Positions 1-11,910 of a stretch of DNA of 64,000 nucleotides are shown in pieces. The notes below the pieces were generated by a model, which saw only the letters and a program-made list of their open reading frames with translations, was not told the DNA's origin and did no database searches. The position numbers and the translations under genes are program-made. Source of the DNA: Amphiura filiformis (taxonomy: Eukaryota > Echinodermata > Ophiuroidea > Amphilepidida > Amphiuridae); assembly GCF_039555335.1 (NCBI RefSeq), contig NC_092629.1, positions 27,676,775 to 27,740,774 of the forward strand, in the 5' to 3' direction. The stretch's first letter is position 1. Each line of letters begins with the position of its first letter.

Positions 1-28
1 CCCATGAGGAAAAAAACGAAAAAATATA

Positions 29-276
29 GGTCCGTAGGCCTATGCACAAAAGAGTTAGACCTGGTCTAAAGTTAGACCTGGTTTAAGTGGAATTTTATCC
101 CAGGAGAAAGGACATTTTCCTTTACATTTGCTTCAGTTATTTTGTATTATTTTTGACCTTTGCATTTAAATCTTTAGATTTTGCTAGCTAGTAAAGGATC
201 ATTCCTGATGGAAATAAATTCCATTTAGAGCAGGTCTAACTTTAGACCCGGTCTAACTCTTTTGTGCATACGGACC
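29..276. mobile_element. Palindromic MITE with about 80-bp inverted arms
   Basis: The two ends are reverse complements: both arms read GTCCGTA..ATGCACAAAAGAG, then GTTAGACC(T/G)GGTCTAAAG, then GGAATTTTAT-like sequence. No coding sequence lies between them, so this is a non-autonomous foldback element. The left arm has six extra bases that make TAGGCCTA at 35-42; the right arm has plain TA at 269-270. The superfamily is not recognised. Confidence 0.75.
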
Positions 277-1640
277 ATAGGGTTTTTTTTATTATGCCTT
301 TTTGATTTAAAAAATCCACTTTTTCAATTCAACTTTTTCAAAATCCGCCCTTGTCCACAAAAATCAGCCCCCGAAATAAATCCTGGTTACGGGCCTGATT
401 ATTTGGGACTCATAAATTTCAATAGGCCTCACGAAAATAAACTTTAGGGCCTACACTATGCTATTGTTGCTATCCAAAAATGTAGGCCTATGTTTGAGAG
501 ACACATTTTACAAAATTTACAAAAAGAGGATTTTGGAGCCCTGTATAGAAGATTCAGTAGGTCTATGTTCCATATAATCTCATGGTAAAATGAGACTGGA
601 CGACAAAAAGATATAAAGGTATCTGACTTATTATAGCCTAATACAGAAGCTGTTGGGGATAGGCCCTACCAACAATTTTACAATGAGATGATAGGCACAA
701 TTTTCCGGAATGGTGCTTGGAGAGCCTATAATACCGTAGGCCTACTTTGTAATCGCCTACTCCGCAGTCGGATGGATGTCTATAAAATCCAGACGTATGA
801 ACTTGGTAAGTAGAATTTCATCAGTATAACACACGACTTCGCAATGGCTTGACCGACAGATAACCCTGATATAATTTCATTATTATATACTTGTTCAAGT
901 CCCGTTTTAAGTCTGTATTTGCATAGCATATGCATTTCAAAAAGATATCTATATCATTTATAATCTTTATATTAGATGATAATTTTTAGACTACAAATAT
1001 TTAAAGAAATTAATATTAGTAGATAACATTATAGTTGTATTGTGTAGAGCGACATTTGCAAACACGGCTTATAATTAAATATATTTACAGATAGAGAAAC
1101 TATTCTTGACTTATCAATGCGTAGCTTTGCCGATATGATAAAAGAAGGAATGCCATAATTTTATTGAGACCAACCTGTGGCGCAGGTAGGATTTTCAGAG
1201 GGGGGGCGACTTCAACTTAAATATGGGGCAACATTTAATTTAAAAAATGGTCAACATTGCCAAAAAAACTCTACAAATCTAAAATATCAGTGCATGGCCA
1301 TCACCATCTGATCACACGGAAGGAAGGCAAGATACAGGAGAGGAGGACCTCTGTCTACGCCACTGGACCAATACGTTACTTTTTAAAACCAACATGAGCA
1401 AGATATTGTCATTTGTATTCTAGACATTTTATTTTGAAGTAGGCCTAGACCTCGACCCAACATGGTCGATGAGACATACAATATACTAGTATACATTTTG
1501 GGGCACAAACCTTTACCATGACTGCGCCACGAGGTCTCCAAGTGGGCATTTCCACCGTTCAAATATGCCGCGTAAAACGTAGGAACTGACTGCGAAATAT
1601 ATGTGTCGTACTCCAACTGCTATTACTCATTCATATACAA
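277..1640. other. Intergenic, no gene seen
   Basis: AT-rich non-coding sequence without a convincing exon or RNA gene. It holds TAGGCCTA octamers at 483, 737 and 1440 and a short G-run near 1,200 next to GTGGCGCAGGTAGG, which resembles a decayed transposon end. Confidence 0.5.
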
Positions 1641-1649
1641 TAAAGGTTT

Positions 1650-2105
1650 GACTTAGAACTATGTCCTCTATGGAACCCCTTTAAATGGTTCTAAAAAGGA
1701 TCTTTGAGTACCAAAGAACCCTAGGTTTTAATAAAGGCCTTTTCATATTTTAGGATATAGGCTCTTTCCTGAAGAGCCCTCTTAGATTATAGCGTACAAC
1801 CCTCTAAGAATGGTGATAATAATATATTAACCTTTAACAAGAACTCTTGTATAAACAAAACCCATCAAGAAGTTCTGAAATATGTTGCAAAGGCAGAAGA
1901 AAAGTTAAGCTTATACGTCTCACTTTGACTTTACGCAGGAGCTGTGGAAGGTTATAAACATAGTAAAGCTTGGAATTTCTTTCAAAGAACCAAACGGTTC
2001 TCTAGAACTCACAGAACCTTTATGGGTTTTTTTATTTTTTTTTTTTTTTATAGAATTATTTCAGGACAAAACTTCCTAGATTTAACCTTGATTTCTTAGA
2101 GTGTA
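1650..2105. repeat. GGTTCT/AGAACC-rich element, probably a decayed MITE
   Basis: Many copies of AAGAACC and its complement GGTTCT lie in both orientations (about 1,690, 1,720, 1,990-2,020), followed by a T-run and the end-like sequence TTCTTAGAGTGTAC near 2,095. The reiterated end motif in both orientations suggests a non-autonomous DNA transposon. The left terminus was not found. Confidence 0.35.
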
Positions 2106-3392
2106 CAAACGCGGTTTAAAAATTTTTAAGCAACAAGTTGAAGTTGTTGAAGCAGTTCACCTAAATAATCCGATTTTTAACTTTTTAACTCCTTAAAGAT
2201 CGTGTTAAGCCTGGTTCATACTTTTTATTCAGCGTCGAATTATTCGATGCAATAAGTATTCGTTATCCAATCTACATGTATTTCTATTCTACATGTACAC
2301 TCTTAAAACGATCTAATCATTTTTGAATAAAAACTTGTCAAATTTGCTGACAAGAGAAATGGGACTTAACATATTTCTCTTCAAAATCAATCGGTTACCG
2401 GTATATCTTTAAAATCAATCGGATATTCTCATCAAAATGAATCAATTTTGAATAGTTACTTGTTAATAGTTAGACCTACTTGTTAAAGTAAAACGGAAAC
2501 TATTCATTTTGATAAGATTATCTTATCAAATCGAACAATTATGGGATGAAAAATACGAAATTGGGGTATATGCGTTATTTTTAACTTAAAATTAAAAAAA
2601 AATGATGACGTAAAATCGATAATATTATGATATTTCTACAAGATAATGCGACGTTAAATAACATTTATTTTTCAAATATGGAGTATGAATCAGCCATAAG
2701 AATGTATAATCGACCGTGCAATGGAGTATGCATCAGCCATAAGTGTGTATAATCGACCGTGCATTCATACTGCAGTTACTGTCCGTTTTCCTATACACAA
2801 TACACAGTGCTCTTACCATTGAGCTGTGACCTGTACAAATCGTGCCATGTTAGAAGAATAGGCATTTGTCTAGTTAACGTCAATGTGTGAAAAATAACCG
2901 GCCAATATTAAAAGTACTCTCAAAAACTTCTAGCAAATATATTCCTCTAACATGACCTAAAATTACAGCTAGGTTAGATGCTCAGAAATATTCGTACTTT
3001 GGTAAAATAGTGAGTGAGGGCAAGACATAGCTAGCCAACGTCCCGTGTTAATTGAATGGAGATTTGACCGAAAATTTTGGTAAACGGACCGCTCACTTCT
3101 GAAGAATGCCACACGAAAACGGTACAAGCTACATTTAAAGTACTCTCTGTTCGATCATCATGATGAGTTTCTTACATAGTATGCCGAAATTGGGTACTGT
3201 AGGTGGTTGAAAAAGGGTCGTACTTCGCTGATGAGTAAGTGACAGTGAACATGAAATTCAGCGCCCATAACCCAAGTTAGTAGCTAGTTAGTGGAGGCCG
3301 TCACGGGACTGATTATTGATTATTGAAGTGCCTTATATTAATAGATACGCACGAGTTAGAGCAAGAAAAAAACCCCGGGACACTTTTGGAGA
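2106..3392. other. Intergenic with a two-copy 43-bp tandem repeat
   Basis: No gene is seen. A 43-bp unit beginning GGAGTATG and ending CGACCGTGCA is present twice at 2,680-2,765, with a few substitutions between copies. Short AATCAATCGG repeats occur near 2,390-2,450. Confidence 0.55.

Positions 3393-3454
<62 letters not shown>
3393..3454 (+). repeat. (CAT)n trinucleotide microsatellite
   Basis: About twenty uninterrupted CAT/ATC triplets. In one frame they read as a poly-isoleucine run, which I regard as a translation artefact. Confidence 0.95.
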
Positions 3455-3532
3455 CTTTCTACATTTTTTCTAAACAACATACTGTTTTAAAAAGATTTTT
3501 TTCTTAAAATGCATTTAACTATAATTATTGTT

Positions 3533-3900
3533 TAGAGCGTGGTGAAATAAAACATCACGATTTTCATCACAAAACAAATATAATGCATAAGAAATCGTTT
3601 GTTTTAGAGCGTGATGATGAAATAAAACATCACGGTTTTCATCACGAAACAAAGTAATACATAAGAAATCAATTTTTCGTGAGTGATGAAATAAAACATC
3701 ATGATTTTCATCACGAAACAAAGTAATACATAAGAAATCGTTTGTTTTAGAGCGTGATGAAATAAAACATCACGATTTTCATCACAAAACAAAGTAATAG
3801 GCCTACAAAAGAAATACTTTTTTCGAGAGTGATTAAATAAAACATCACGATTTTCATCACGGAACAAAGTAATACATAAGACATCGTTTGTTTGATTGCA
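3533..3900. repeat. Minisatellite, about 70-bp unit, five copies
   Basis: Each unit contains GTGATGAAATAAAACATCAC (a hairpin), then GATTTTCATCAC, AAACAAAGTAATACATAAG and AAATCGTTTGTTTTAGAGC. Units differ by small changes. One unit (3,798-3,805) carries TAGGCCTA where its sisters have plain TA (for example at 3,658). Confidence 0.85.
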
Positions 3901-4075
3901 ATCAACCGCGACAGTTCGTCTCACACACATAACAATGCACTGCGATCAAATAGGTTGATGACAACATTTGATTGAATGGACTGCACTGCGACATGATTAC
4001 GGTGCACCGGTTCAAATCCTTTGTTTGGAGCCAATCAATAATTTCACGTACAGCCTCTATGCAAATTAGAGTTTA
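3893..4075 (+). repeat. Dispersed repeat with a B-box-like motif, copy 1
   Basis: Shares a run of short blocks (TTCGTCTCACACACATAACA, GACAACATTTGATTGAATGG, CCGGTTCAAATCCTTTG, GGAGCCAATCAATAATTTCA) with copies at about 10,910-11,042 and 14,620-14,800. GGTTCAAATCC resembles a pol III B box, so a small tRNA-derived SINE is possible, but no clear A box is seen. Confidence 0.5.
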
Positions 4076-5083
4076 CACACGCTGCAGCTGGGGTAATCGA
4101 CCGAAGCTGGTTGTCGTTAGTGATCGAATGCATGAGCTTATTTGCTTTACTGAATCGATTTACTGGATTAATATCCTGTTAACTGGGTTTAATGCCACAA
4201 AGGTCGAATCGGGCTTGCCATGGACCATAAGTGCATCATGTGACTACTTGAAATTACCTTACCTTAGACATACCTTAGATGCCACACCTTCACCTTCTTC
4301 TGAGATGATGATAGCAGGGTTTGGGCCATTAAAAACCCAATTTGCTTAGTTCCTGCTTAAAGCAGTAGAGTGTGGGCGATTGAATAGCACTTGAATCAGG
4401 CAATTTGTTCCAATTTTCCACCACTCTTTGGCTGTAGAAATACTTCCTTGTATGATGTAGCGGTTTTATTTTCTTTTTATAAATTAATCAAAACAAATTA
4501 CCAACTTACCTTTATGTGGATGTAACAATTAATAGTTAATTAATTTAAAATTTCCTCTCTTCGTTTCAATTCGCACAACGAGCCTCCACCAACATCCGTC
4601 TTGGTATAAATCACTTGTGGTAATGATAATCATGATTATATAGAAGAACTAACAACTCAACAATATAGATAATTTTATTCCGGTGTATTTATTTAAAGAG
4701 ATTGCGCATGGCGATAATTCTTTTTTTAGGTCGTCATGATTATTTAGACCTATTAATATATCTCGTAAGATTCTATATAAGTGTCTATCTTATCTGTGAT
4801 TATGTCAATAGAAGAAATAAGAAATGTAGAGGACACTAGTATACATAAGAGTAGACCATGCCTAAAACACGTGAGCCCCGGACGTGAGCTCAAAATCAGC
4901 TGATGATAATTATGATCTCAGATCACAGCAGACCCTCTTTCATTGTCATTGAGACATGCATTTTAATTGGCAAAAAAACATGAGTAAATCACGTTACCCC
5001 TAAATACTGTTCAATGTGCATGCTGTAAAAATAGTATCTTCGTCTCTCAGAATAGACACAACGATAACATGCAAAAAAATGCC
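4076..5083. other. Intergenic, no gene seen
   Basis: AT-rich sequence without recognisable exon, RNA gene or terminal inverted repeat. An open frame runs through its start but has no family resemblance. Confidence 0.45.
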
Positions 5084-5431
5084 GTTAACCGGATCGACTG
5101 ACCTATTTGTCGATGTCACCTACTATAGTACACCCAACGATACATCCTAGATGGTACAAACTATTCTTAATTTAAACTGTTTATGCAAGACGAACAATTT
5201 GAGACCATATTGGTTAAAATCTGAGCGGTTTTTTTTTTTAAATTTTGACACTTGTGGAGCCCAAAATGCGATCTTGCCCCGGACCTTTTTGCTTAACGCA
5301 ATAAAAATGTAGACTAAAACGGTACGGTATACTTTTCTGAACTTCTGACCAGATAGATAATTATTTTGATATGGTTTTGATGTGTCAAGTTTGAAATTTG
5401 ACACCCTCAGTTATTTATGCACCATCAGCAG

Positions 5432-5868
5432 GGGCGTAGCCAGCTTTCTTGGTCAGGGGTGGCAAAATAAAATTTCGAGGGCACAGACGAAAAAAAAAAA
5501 TGCAAGATACATTTAACCGGTTTTGTTTTTAGAAATACTGTACATGTCTTGGAGCTTCCAAAAAGGCTTAACTGGGACGATGTGCGCGCATAGCACGCAA
5601 AATTTGTGTATCATTACACTATTTTCGCCCATGATTTGGATGAAAGGGGCTTTATTGTGCAATGTGCAAGCGCAGCACGCAAACATTTGGTATTTTACAC
5701 TATTTTCGCCCATGATTTGGTTGAATTTTGGTGGAAGTGGCTCCTTGCCCTTTTTTTCTTTTCCTTTAGCTTTGCCCTCCGGATTTTCTCTTCATTTTTT
5801 GTCAGAGGGGCACTTTTTCTTTCATTTTTTGTCAGGGGTGGCACTCTGCCCCCTTGCCTCCCCCCCCA
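5432..5868. mobile_element. hAT-like insertion fragment in tRNA unit 1
   Basis: Unit 1 diverges from its sisters exactly at CAGGGGCGTAGCCAG, a typical hAT-type terminus, and rejoins at ACGTCAGTATTTTTGG. Inside are two tandem copies of an approximately 85-bp unit holding TACACTATTTTCGCCCATGA. The other end is not preserved, so the assignment rests on one terminus and the paralogue comparison. Confidence 0.5.
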
Positions 5869-6186
5869 CGTCAGTATTTTTGGAAGTGACTGGAGTGATT
5901 GTATTTGTCCTGCACCGGATGTGATGTTTTGCACCGCTGGGCGCGATACCTGTATGGACTACCCAGAAATCATGGAGGTTTATTTATATACCTCCATGCA
6001 GAAGGCCTATTTTTGGAGGCTGGATCAAGGTGTATTGTTGCCACTAAAGTCTTTCTGGTATTTCAATGTCTTCACTGAACTTGATCTCAACTTGAACTTA
6101 ATCACACAAAAAATGTATGCTAATCTAAAAATAAATTCATATTCAGAATATCACAGATAAATTTTGGAACACACACAAAAAATATC

Positions 6187-6258
6187 GATCCTGCCAGGAC
6201 TCGAACCTGGAATCCCCTGATTCGTAGTCAGATGCCTTATCCATTGGGCCACAGGACC
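6187..6258 (-). tRNA. tRNA-Arg (anticodon ACG)
   Basis: The 72-nt cloverleaf on the - strand starts GGTCCTG and ends CAGGATC (7-bp acceptor stem). It has D arm GCCCAATGGATAAGGC, anticodon stem TCTGA/TCAGG with loop CTACGAA, and T arm CCAGG-TTCGAGT-CCTGG. Anticodon ACG reads CGN arginine codons after A34 editing to inosine. No intron is present, and CCA is not encoded. A T6 run a few bases after the 3' end is a good pol III terminator. The internal A and B boxes are intact, so the gene should be active. Confidence 0.95.
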
Positions 6259-6366
6259 GTATGAAATCATAACGTTGACTAAAATAGATCTAATCATTTC
6301 ATGTTGGACTCCTCTAGGCTCGCTACCAGCCCTATGTTTATATAGGACTGGCACACACTACACATA

Positions 6367-6841
6367 AACATCTCAAAAAAAGTAACTAACCCCCTTTAAA
6401 TAATGGCCATTATTTAAAAAGGGGTATATTGTATTACAAATCTGTAAAATGCGTTGGAAGCAGAATTTATTTCTGCGCATTTTGACAACTCATTTGATAC
6501 GATAGCCCAAAAAACAATAAAACACCGGTCAATTTAATGTAGTGAGGTCCAGATTTGAAAGTTGCACTTACATGCATATTTTTACAATACAAAAACACTC
6601 AGATATCATTACACAGTTTTCCTTCCATTACACACAAAATCAATACAATTTACTGCAACTTTCAAATCTTGGGTTACATGTACGCTGTGACGTCAATATT
6701 TAGTCAATTGCTGCAAATGAGATGTCAAAATGTGCAGAAATAAATTTTGCTTCCAACGCATTTGACAGATTTGTAATACAATCACCCGTTTTTGAATAAT
6801 GGTCATTATTTAAGGGGGGTTAGTTACTTTTTTTAGATGTT
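6367..6841. mobile_element. 475-bp MITE with long TIRs and TA duplication
   Basis: The ends are inverted copies (AACATCT..AAAAAGTAACTAAC). The inverted arms run over 100 bp, including TAATGG(C/T)CATTATTTAA, ATTACAAATCTGT and GCGTTGGAAGCA. It is flanked by TA at 6,365-6,366 and 6,842-6,843. Unit 3 preserves the empty site (CACATACTTCACTG near 8,578-8,592), which proves the boundaries and the TA target duplication. Confidence 0.9.
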
Positions 6842-8403
6842 TACTTCACTGCACAGTGCAAATAGCATCAGTGACTGTTAAAAGAGGTCACGCTCGGCAA
6901 TACTGCCTGCTGGAAATACAAAGTTATATTAATTACAATTGTCATTTATACATTATATTTTCTATATCTTAGCAAAGATATTTCACCAAAATGCCCATTT
7001 AACCAGATTGACCGTGGCCTTTATTTGAAGATGTCATCGTAGATGGTGCAAACTATTCTTAATTTGAATTCTTTTAGCAACACGGACACTATAAAGTTTA
7101 GATTATATCGGTTAAAATCTGAGCATTTTTAAAATTTCGACTCATGTGGAGCCAAAAATGCATTCTTGCGGACTTTTTGCCTTAAACGCAAGAACTATGT
7201 CGCATAAACTAAACTATTACTTTTCTGCATCGTTTTGACCAGATAATTAATGTGGTGTGGTTTTGAACAAAATCTATAAAGTTTGAAATTTGACACCTGT
7301 ATGACCATGATGACTGTATGCACGTGCCCCTCTCAGTTATTAATCCCCTCTCAAAATAATATTCGTCCTGTCTTCATTATCGTCTTCGAGTATTTATTTT
7401 AGTTGATCAACTCACCACTCCAGTATTTTTGGAAGTGATTGGAGTGATTGTGTTTGTCCTGCACCAGATGTGATGTTTTGCACCGCTGGGCGTGATTCCT
7501 GTATGGACTACCCAGAAATCAGGTAGAAGTAGAAAAGCCATTATATAACTACTTTTGGAGGCTGGAGCAAGGTGTAGGCCTATTTTTTGCCACCAAAGTC
7601 GTTGTATTTCAAGGTCTTTAACAGAGTTTTAACTTGATCTGAACTTGAACTTAATTATTCATAAAAAAATGTACAAAGATCTAAAAATAAATTCATATTC
7701 AGAATATCACAGATATGGAAAATAAACAAAAAATCGACCGTGGCCTATATTGAAGATGTCAACATACATCGTTTTCTTTTAGCAACACGAAGACTTTGAG
7801 ATTATATTGGTTAAAATCCGAGCATTTTTAAAATTGTGACTCCTGTCATGCAAATGCGATCTTGCGGACCTTTTTGCTTAAAACGCAAGGACCATGTCGC
7901 GTAAACTAAATATACTTTTCTGAATCGTTTTGACCAGATAAATAATGTGGTATGGTTTTGAACAAAATGTGATCAAGTTTGAAACTTGACACATGTATGA
8001 CTATATGCACTCTCAGTTATTTATGCCTCAGAAGAATATTCGTCCTGTCTTCATAATCGTCTTGCGAATATTTTAGTTGATCACCACGTCAGTATTTTTG
8101 GAAGTGACTGGAGTGATTGTATTTTCCTGTACCGGATGTGATGTTTTGCACCGCTGGGCGTGATACCTGTATGGACTACACAGAAATCAAGTAGAAGTAG
8201 GAGGGCCATTATAACCCCTTTTGGAGGCTGGATCAAGGTGTAATTTTGCCGCTAAAGTCTTTCTGGTATTTCAGTGTCTTCACCGAACTTGATCTCAACT
8301 TGAACTTAATCACACAAAAAAATGTATGATAATCTAAAAATATATTCATATCCAGAATATCACAGATAAATTATGGAACACACACAAAAAAATACAAAAA
8401 ATC

Positions 8404-8475
8404 GATCCTGCCAGGACTCGAACCTGGAATCCCCTGATTCGAAGTCAGATGCCTTATCCATTGGGCCACAGGACC
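8404..8475 (-). tRNA. tRNA-Arg (anticodon TCG)
   Basis: This has the same 72-nt structure as the ACG copies, but the anticodon loop is CTTCGAA, giving anticodon TCG (reads CGA, and CGG by wobble). The anticodon stem TCTGA/TCAGG, T arm and acceptor stem are unchanged. A T6 run follows the 3' end. One base at position 34 is the visible difference in the anticodon arm from its neighbours, so an isoacceptor switch by a single substitution within the array is the simplest reading. Confidence 0.94.
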
Positions 8476-8754
8476 GTATGAAATCATGAAGTTGACTAAA
8501 ATAGATCTAATCATTTCATGTTGGACTCCTCTAGGCTCGCTACCAGTCCTATGTTTATTTAGGACTGGCACACACTGCACATACTTCACTGCACAGTGCA
8601 AATAGCATCAGTGACTGTTAAAAGAGGTCACGCTCGGCAATCCCTGCTGGAAATACAAAGTTATATTAATTACAATTGTCATTTATACATTATATTTTCT
8701 ATATCTTGGCAAAGATATTTGACCAAAATGCCCATTTAACCGGTTTGACCATGG

Positions 8755-8781
8755 CCTACATACATACATACATACATACAA
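8755..8781. repeat. (CATA)n microsatellite between units 3 and 4
   Basis: Six or so CATA repeats. The following sequence to about 8,935 has no counterpart in the other units. Confidence 0.85.
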
Positions 8782-9639
8782 AGTATTTATGACACGCTGT
8801 TTCATAGATATCACAGCGTGTGTGATGATACACTATATAATAAATAACAAACAATATAAAAGCAAGCAAAATAATATGAAACAAAAGAAAAATCATTGTG
8901 TGAAAAGGTGTGTTTTACGTCCTTTCTTAAACATTTGAATATTTGAAGATGTCATCGTAGATGGTGCAAACTATTCTTAATTTGAATTCTTTTAGCAACA
9001 CGGACACTAAGTTGAGATTATATCGGTTAAAATCGGAGCATTTTTAAAATTTCGACTCATGTGGAGCCAAAATGCATTCTTGCGGACCTTTTTGCTTATA
9101 ACGCAAGAACCATGTCGCATAAACTAACTATTACTTTTCTGAATCGTTTTGACATTAATGTGGTGTGGTTTTGAACAAAATCTGATAAAATTTGAAATTT
9201 GACACCTGTATGACCATGATGACTGTATGCAGCACGTGCACCCTCAGTTATTAATCCCTCTCAAAATAATATTCGTCCTGTCTTCATTATCGTCTTCGAG
9301 TATTTATTTTAGTTGATCAACTCACCACTCCAGTGCAGTATTTTTGGAAGCGACTGGAGTGATTGTGTTTGTCCTGCACCGGATGTGATGTTTTGCACCG
9401 CTGGGCGTGATACCTGTATGGACTACCCAGAAATCAGGTAGAAGTAGAAAAGCCATTATATATCTACTTTTGGAGGTTGGAGCAAGGTGTAGGCCTATTT
9501 TTTGCCACCAAAGTCGTTGTATTTCAAGGTTTTTAACAGAGTTTTAACTTGATCTCAACTTGAACTTAATCATAAAAAATGTACAAAAATCTAAAAATAA
9601 ATTCATATTCAGAACATCACGGAAAACAAACAAAAAATC

Positions 9640-9711
9640 GATCCTGCCAGGACTCGAACCTGGAATCCCCTGATTCGTAGTCAGATGCCTTATCCATTGG
9701 GCCACAGGACC
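9640..9711 (-). tRNA. tRNA-Arg (anticodon ACG), second copy
   Basis: The 72-nt gene has the same stems as the copy at 6,187 and anticodon loop CTACGAA. The internal promoter boxes are intact and a T6 terminator follows the 3' end (TCGATTTTTTG on the - strand). It lies in repeat unit 4. Confidence 0.95.
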
Positions 9712-9978
9712 GTATGAAATGAATTGTTGACTATTATATCTTATCATTTCATGCTGGATTCCTCTAGACTCGCTACCAGTCCTATATAATCATAATACCA
9801 TTGTATATTTAGGACTGGCATACTTCACTGCATCACACTGCAAATAACATTCACGCTCAAAACTACTTGCTGGAAATACAGTTAAGGGGACCAAAAAGTT
9901 TTAGGTGGTAGGAAGGGGGGGGGGGGTCAAAAAAGTTTTCCGCTTTAAAATCCAAAATTTTCGCGCGCATTGAGACAC

Positions 9979-10300
9979 ACACTTAAAACTACGGGGTCAA
10001 AAAATGACCCAAACGGGGTCATTTTGACCCCAGCATAGTTATCAACTAAACACCATACCACTAACGGGGTCATTTTGACCCCATTGGTCAGGGTCATTGC
10101 AATGACTACGTATTTGGGTCAAATAGTAACCCCATTGGGGTCAAAATATTACCACATTTCGGGGTCAAATGAAATGACCCATTCAAAAGGGTTGCCTTAT
10201 TGGGTTACTTAATGACCTCATTTCGGGGTCAAATGAAATGACCCATTTGAAAGGGTTAATGTTTTATAGGGTTAGGCCTACTCAATAACCACATTTAGGG
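9979..10300. repeat. GGGGTCA-rich terminal repeat cluster
   Basis: GGGGTCA(A/T) and its complement TGACCCC occur about ten times in both orientations, often as TCATTTTGACCCC. The right end of the 5.5-kb element (15,320-15,481) has GGTCA/TGACC reiterations of the same kind. Such clusters often serve as transposase-binding sites; here that is inference. Confidence 0.7.
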
Positions 10301-10909
10301 GTTGTTTGGATTTTTTTAGCAGGCCTATGGTCATGCTGGTCCCACCAGGACATAAGTGTGTTTCTGCACAGAGAAAGCATTACATAAACAGCAAACTGCA
10401 AAATGCATCTGTGTATCACACTCACACGCAGTCAGTCATCGCCTATGACAGTTCACGTATTATAAGCTTACATGATATAAGCTTATAACAACTGCAACCA
10501 AGACACCGGCCACGACAGCATGAAATTGGAATGAATCTGCGTGCATAGACAAGGGTCTATGCATCCTTGCAGTCTCACTTTTCAACTAACTTTTCATATT
10601 CCATCACATAGGGCCTGCACTTTGGCTCGTTTTTTGCAGGTTTACATGGTCCAATAATCACAAGATGACTGACATGTGGTAACAAAGGAAGCAGTCACTG
10701 CAATTTGATTATGTCCCATATGATTGGCCATTCAAGACACCCCTGTGAATATACTATAGCGGCCTTTTCAAAATATAATACCTGTTTGCTTGACTGTATT
10801 GACAATACCCGGGAACAATACACACATTACAGTATATGCATATAGCGCATTGGACAAACTTTTTACAATAAGCATGATAAGTGATGATGTGACCTCCAGA
10901 TTTATACAT

Positions 10910-11042
10910 CGTTCGTCTCGCACACTGACAACATTTGATTGAATGGACTGTAGGCTACTGCGCCGTGATTACAGTGAAGGACACCGGTTCAAATCTTTTG
11001 TTTGGAGCCAATCGATAAAAGCATGCAGGGCCTCTATACCCA
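10910..11042 (+). repeat. Dispersed B-box repeat, copy 2
   Basis: Matches the repeats at 3,893 and 14,620: CAACATTTGATTGAATGGAC, GAAGGACACCGGTTCAAAT, TTTGGAGCCAATC, GGGCCTCTAT. It carries TAGGCTA at 10,951 where copy 1 has a single C, consistent with a decayed TAGGCCTA insertion. Confidence 0.5.
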
Positions 11043-11910
11043 TGTACAGTTTATCCCTACATAACATATGTCTTGAATACGCTGGCAAAGTTATGTAATA
11101 ATCGGATTAATACTATATAGCAGTAGGTAAAAACAAGTTTTGAATAATCCGCGCTATAAAGTCCCATTCAGTGATCCCAGCGAAAGTGAAAAAAAAAAAT
11201 CAAATTGTTAAGTTTATAAATTTTTTTAATGAAAAACAAAAAAACAAAACAGGAAAACGACAGTATTGACGAAGTTGAAGCCCCATTCAAATACATGTAG
11301 CTAATTTATATACTGTCAGTACCGGTATATAAATTACAGACTCACGTAAATGCATTATTTTTTGTCTTAGACACACGGCTTTCGGCTGAACCACTGCACT
11401 AGCAAGCTATGTTAGCATATCTATGACAATGACGAAAGGTACAAAATCAGCCATATAGGCCTTTAGATAGCAGAAGACACAAAAGTGGTGTTTTATGACC
11501 TTTGACATTCTTTTGTGGCGAGTGACATGGTCTTTCAATTCACGCCGAGTGTCCTTGACAGGTTTGACTATGCTTTAGTGGTCATGAAAGAATTCAAAAG
11601 ATAACCTCTGCCCCAATAATCCCAAGCAATTGTCTGAAACTGCTCCTCGGATCATAAGAACTCAGTCCTCAAATGATAGTCATAATAATGTCCAAAATAT
11701 AAAATTACTGACTATCATTGAAGACTGAGTTCCGCAGTCTAGTAACCAAAATCTGAATTTTGGTGATTTTTACGATCGTCGGGATGAAAAAAAATCAAAA
11801 AATCACTGAATGGGCCTTTAGTTCCCTCCTCTCCTTACCCTGGCAATATAAATCAAAGAAAAATAAAGAAAAAAATAAAGAAAACAAGAAAAGAAAATTA
11901 ACCAAATTAA

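Larger units (their letters stand above)
5084..9860. repeat. Tandem array of four tRNA-Arg repeat units
   Basis: Four diverged direct repeats start near 5,084, 7,015, 7,735 and 8,935. Each carries the same landmarks in order: CAAACTATTCTTAATTT or a relative, GGTTAAAATC(T/C)GAGC, TTTTGACCAGATA, AGTATTTTTGGAAG, GATGTGATGTTTTGCACCGC, GGAGGCTGGA(T/G)CAAGG. Units 1, 3 and 4 end with a tRNA-Arg gene on the - strand. In unit 2 homology stops at the position of the tRNA's 3' flank, in AAAAAATCGACC at about 7,730, so the tRNA is missing. Units 2 and 4 share more detail with each other than with 1 and 3. Confidence 0.85.

Noticed and set aside
3316-3507. Open frame with a poly-isoleucine run
   Set aside because: Direct translation of the (CAT)n microsatellite.
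5606-6160. 184-codon open frame
   Set aside because: Runs across a hAT-like insertion and the tRNA repeat unit; the sister units do not keep the frame open.
6151-6354. Open frame reading GPVAQWIRHLTTNQGIPGSS (also at 8,371 and 9,544)
   Set aside because: This is the conceptual translation of the tRNA-Arg genes and their flanks, not protein.
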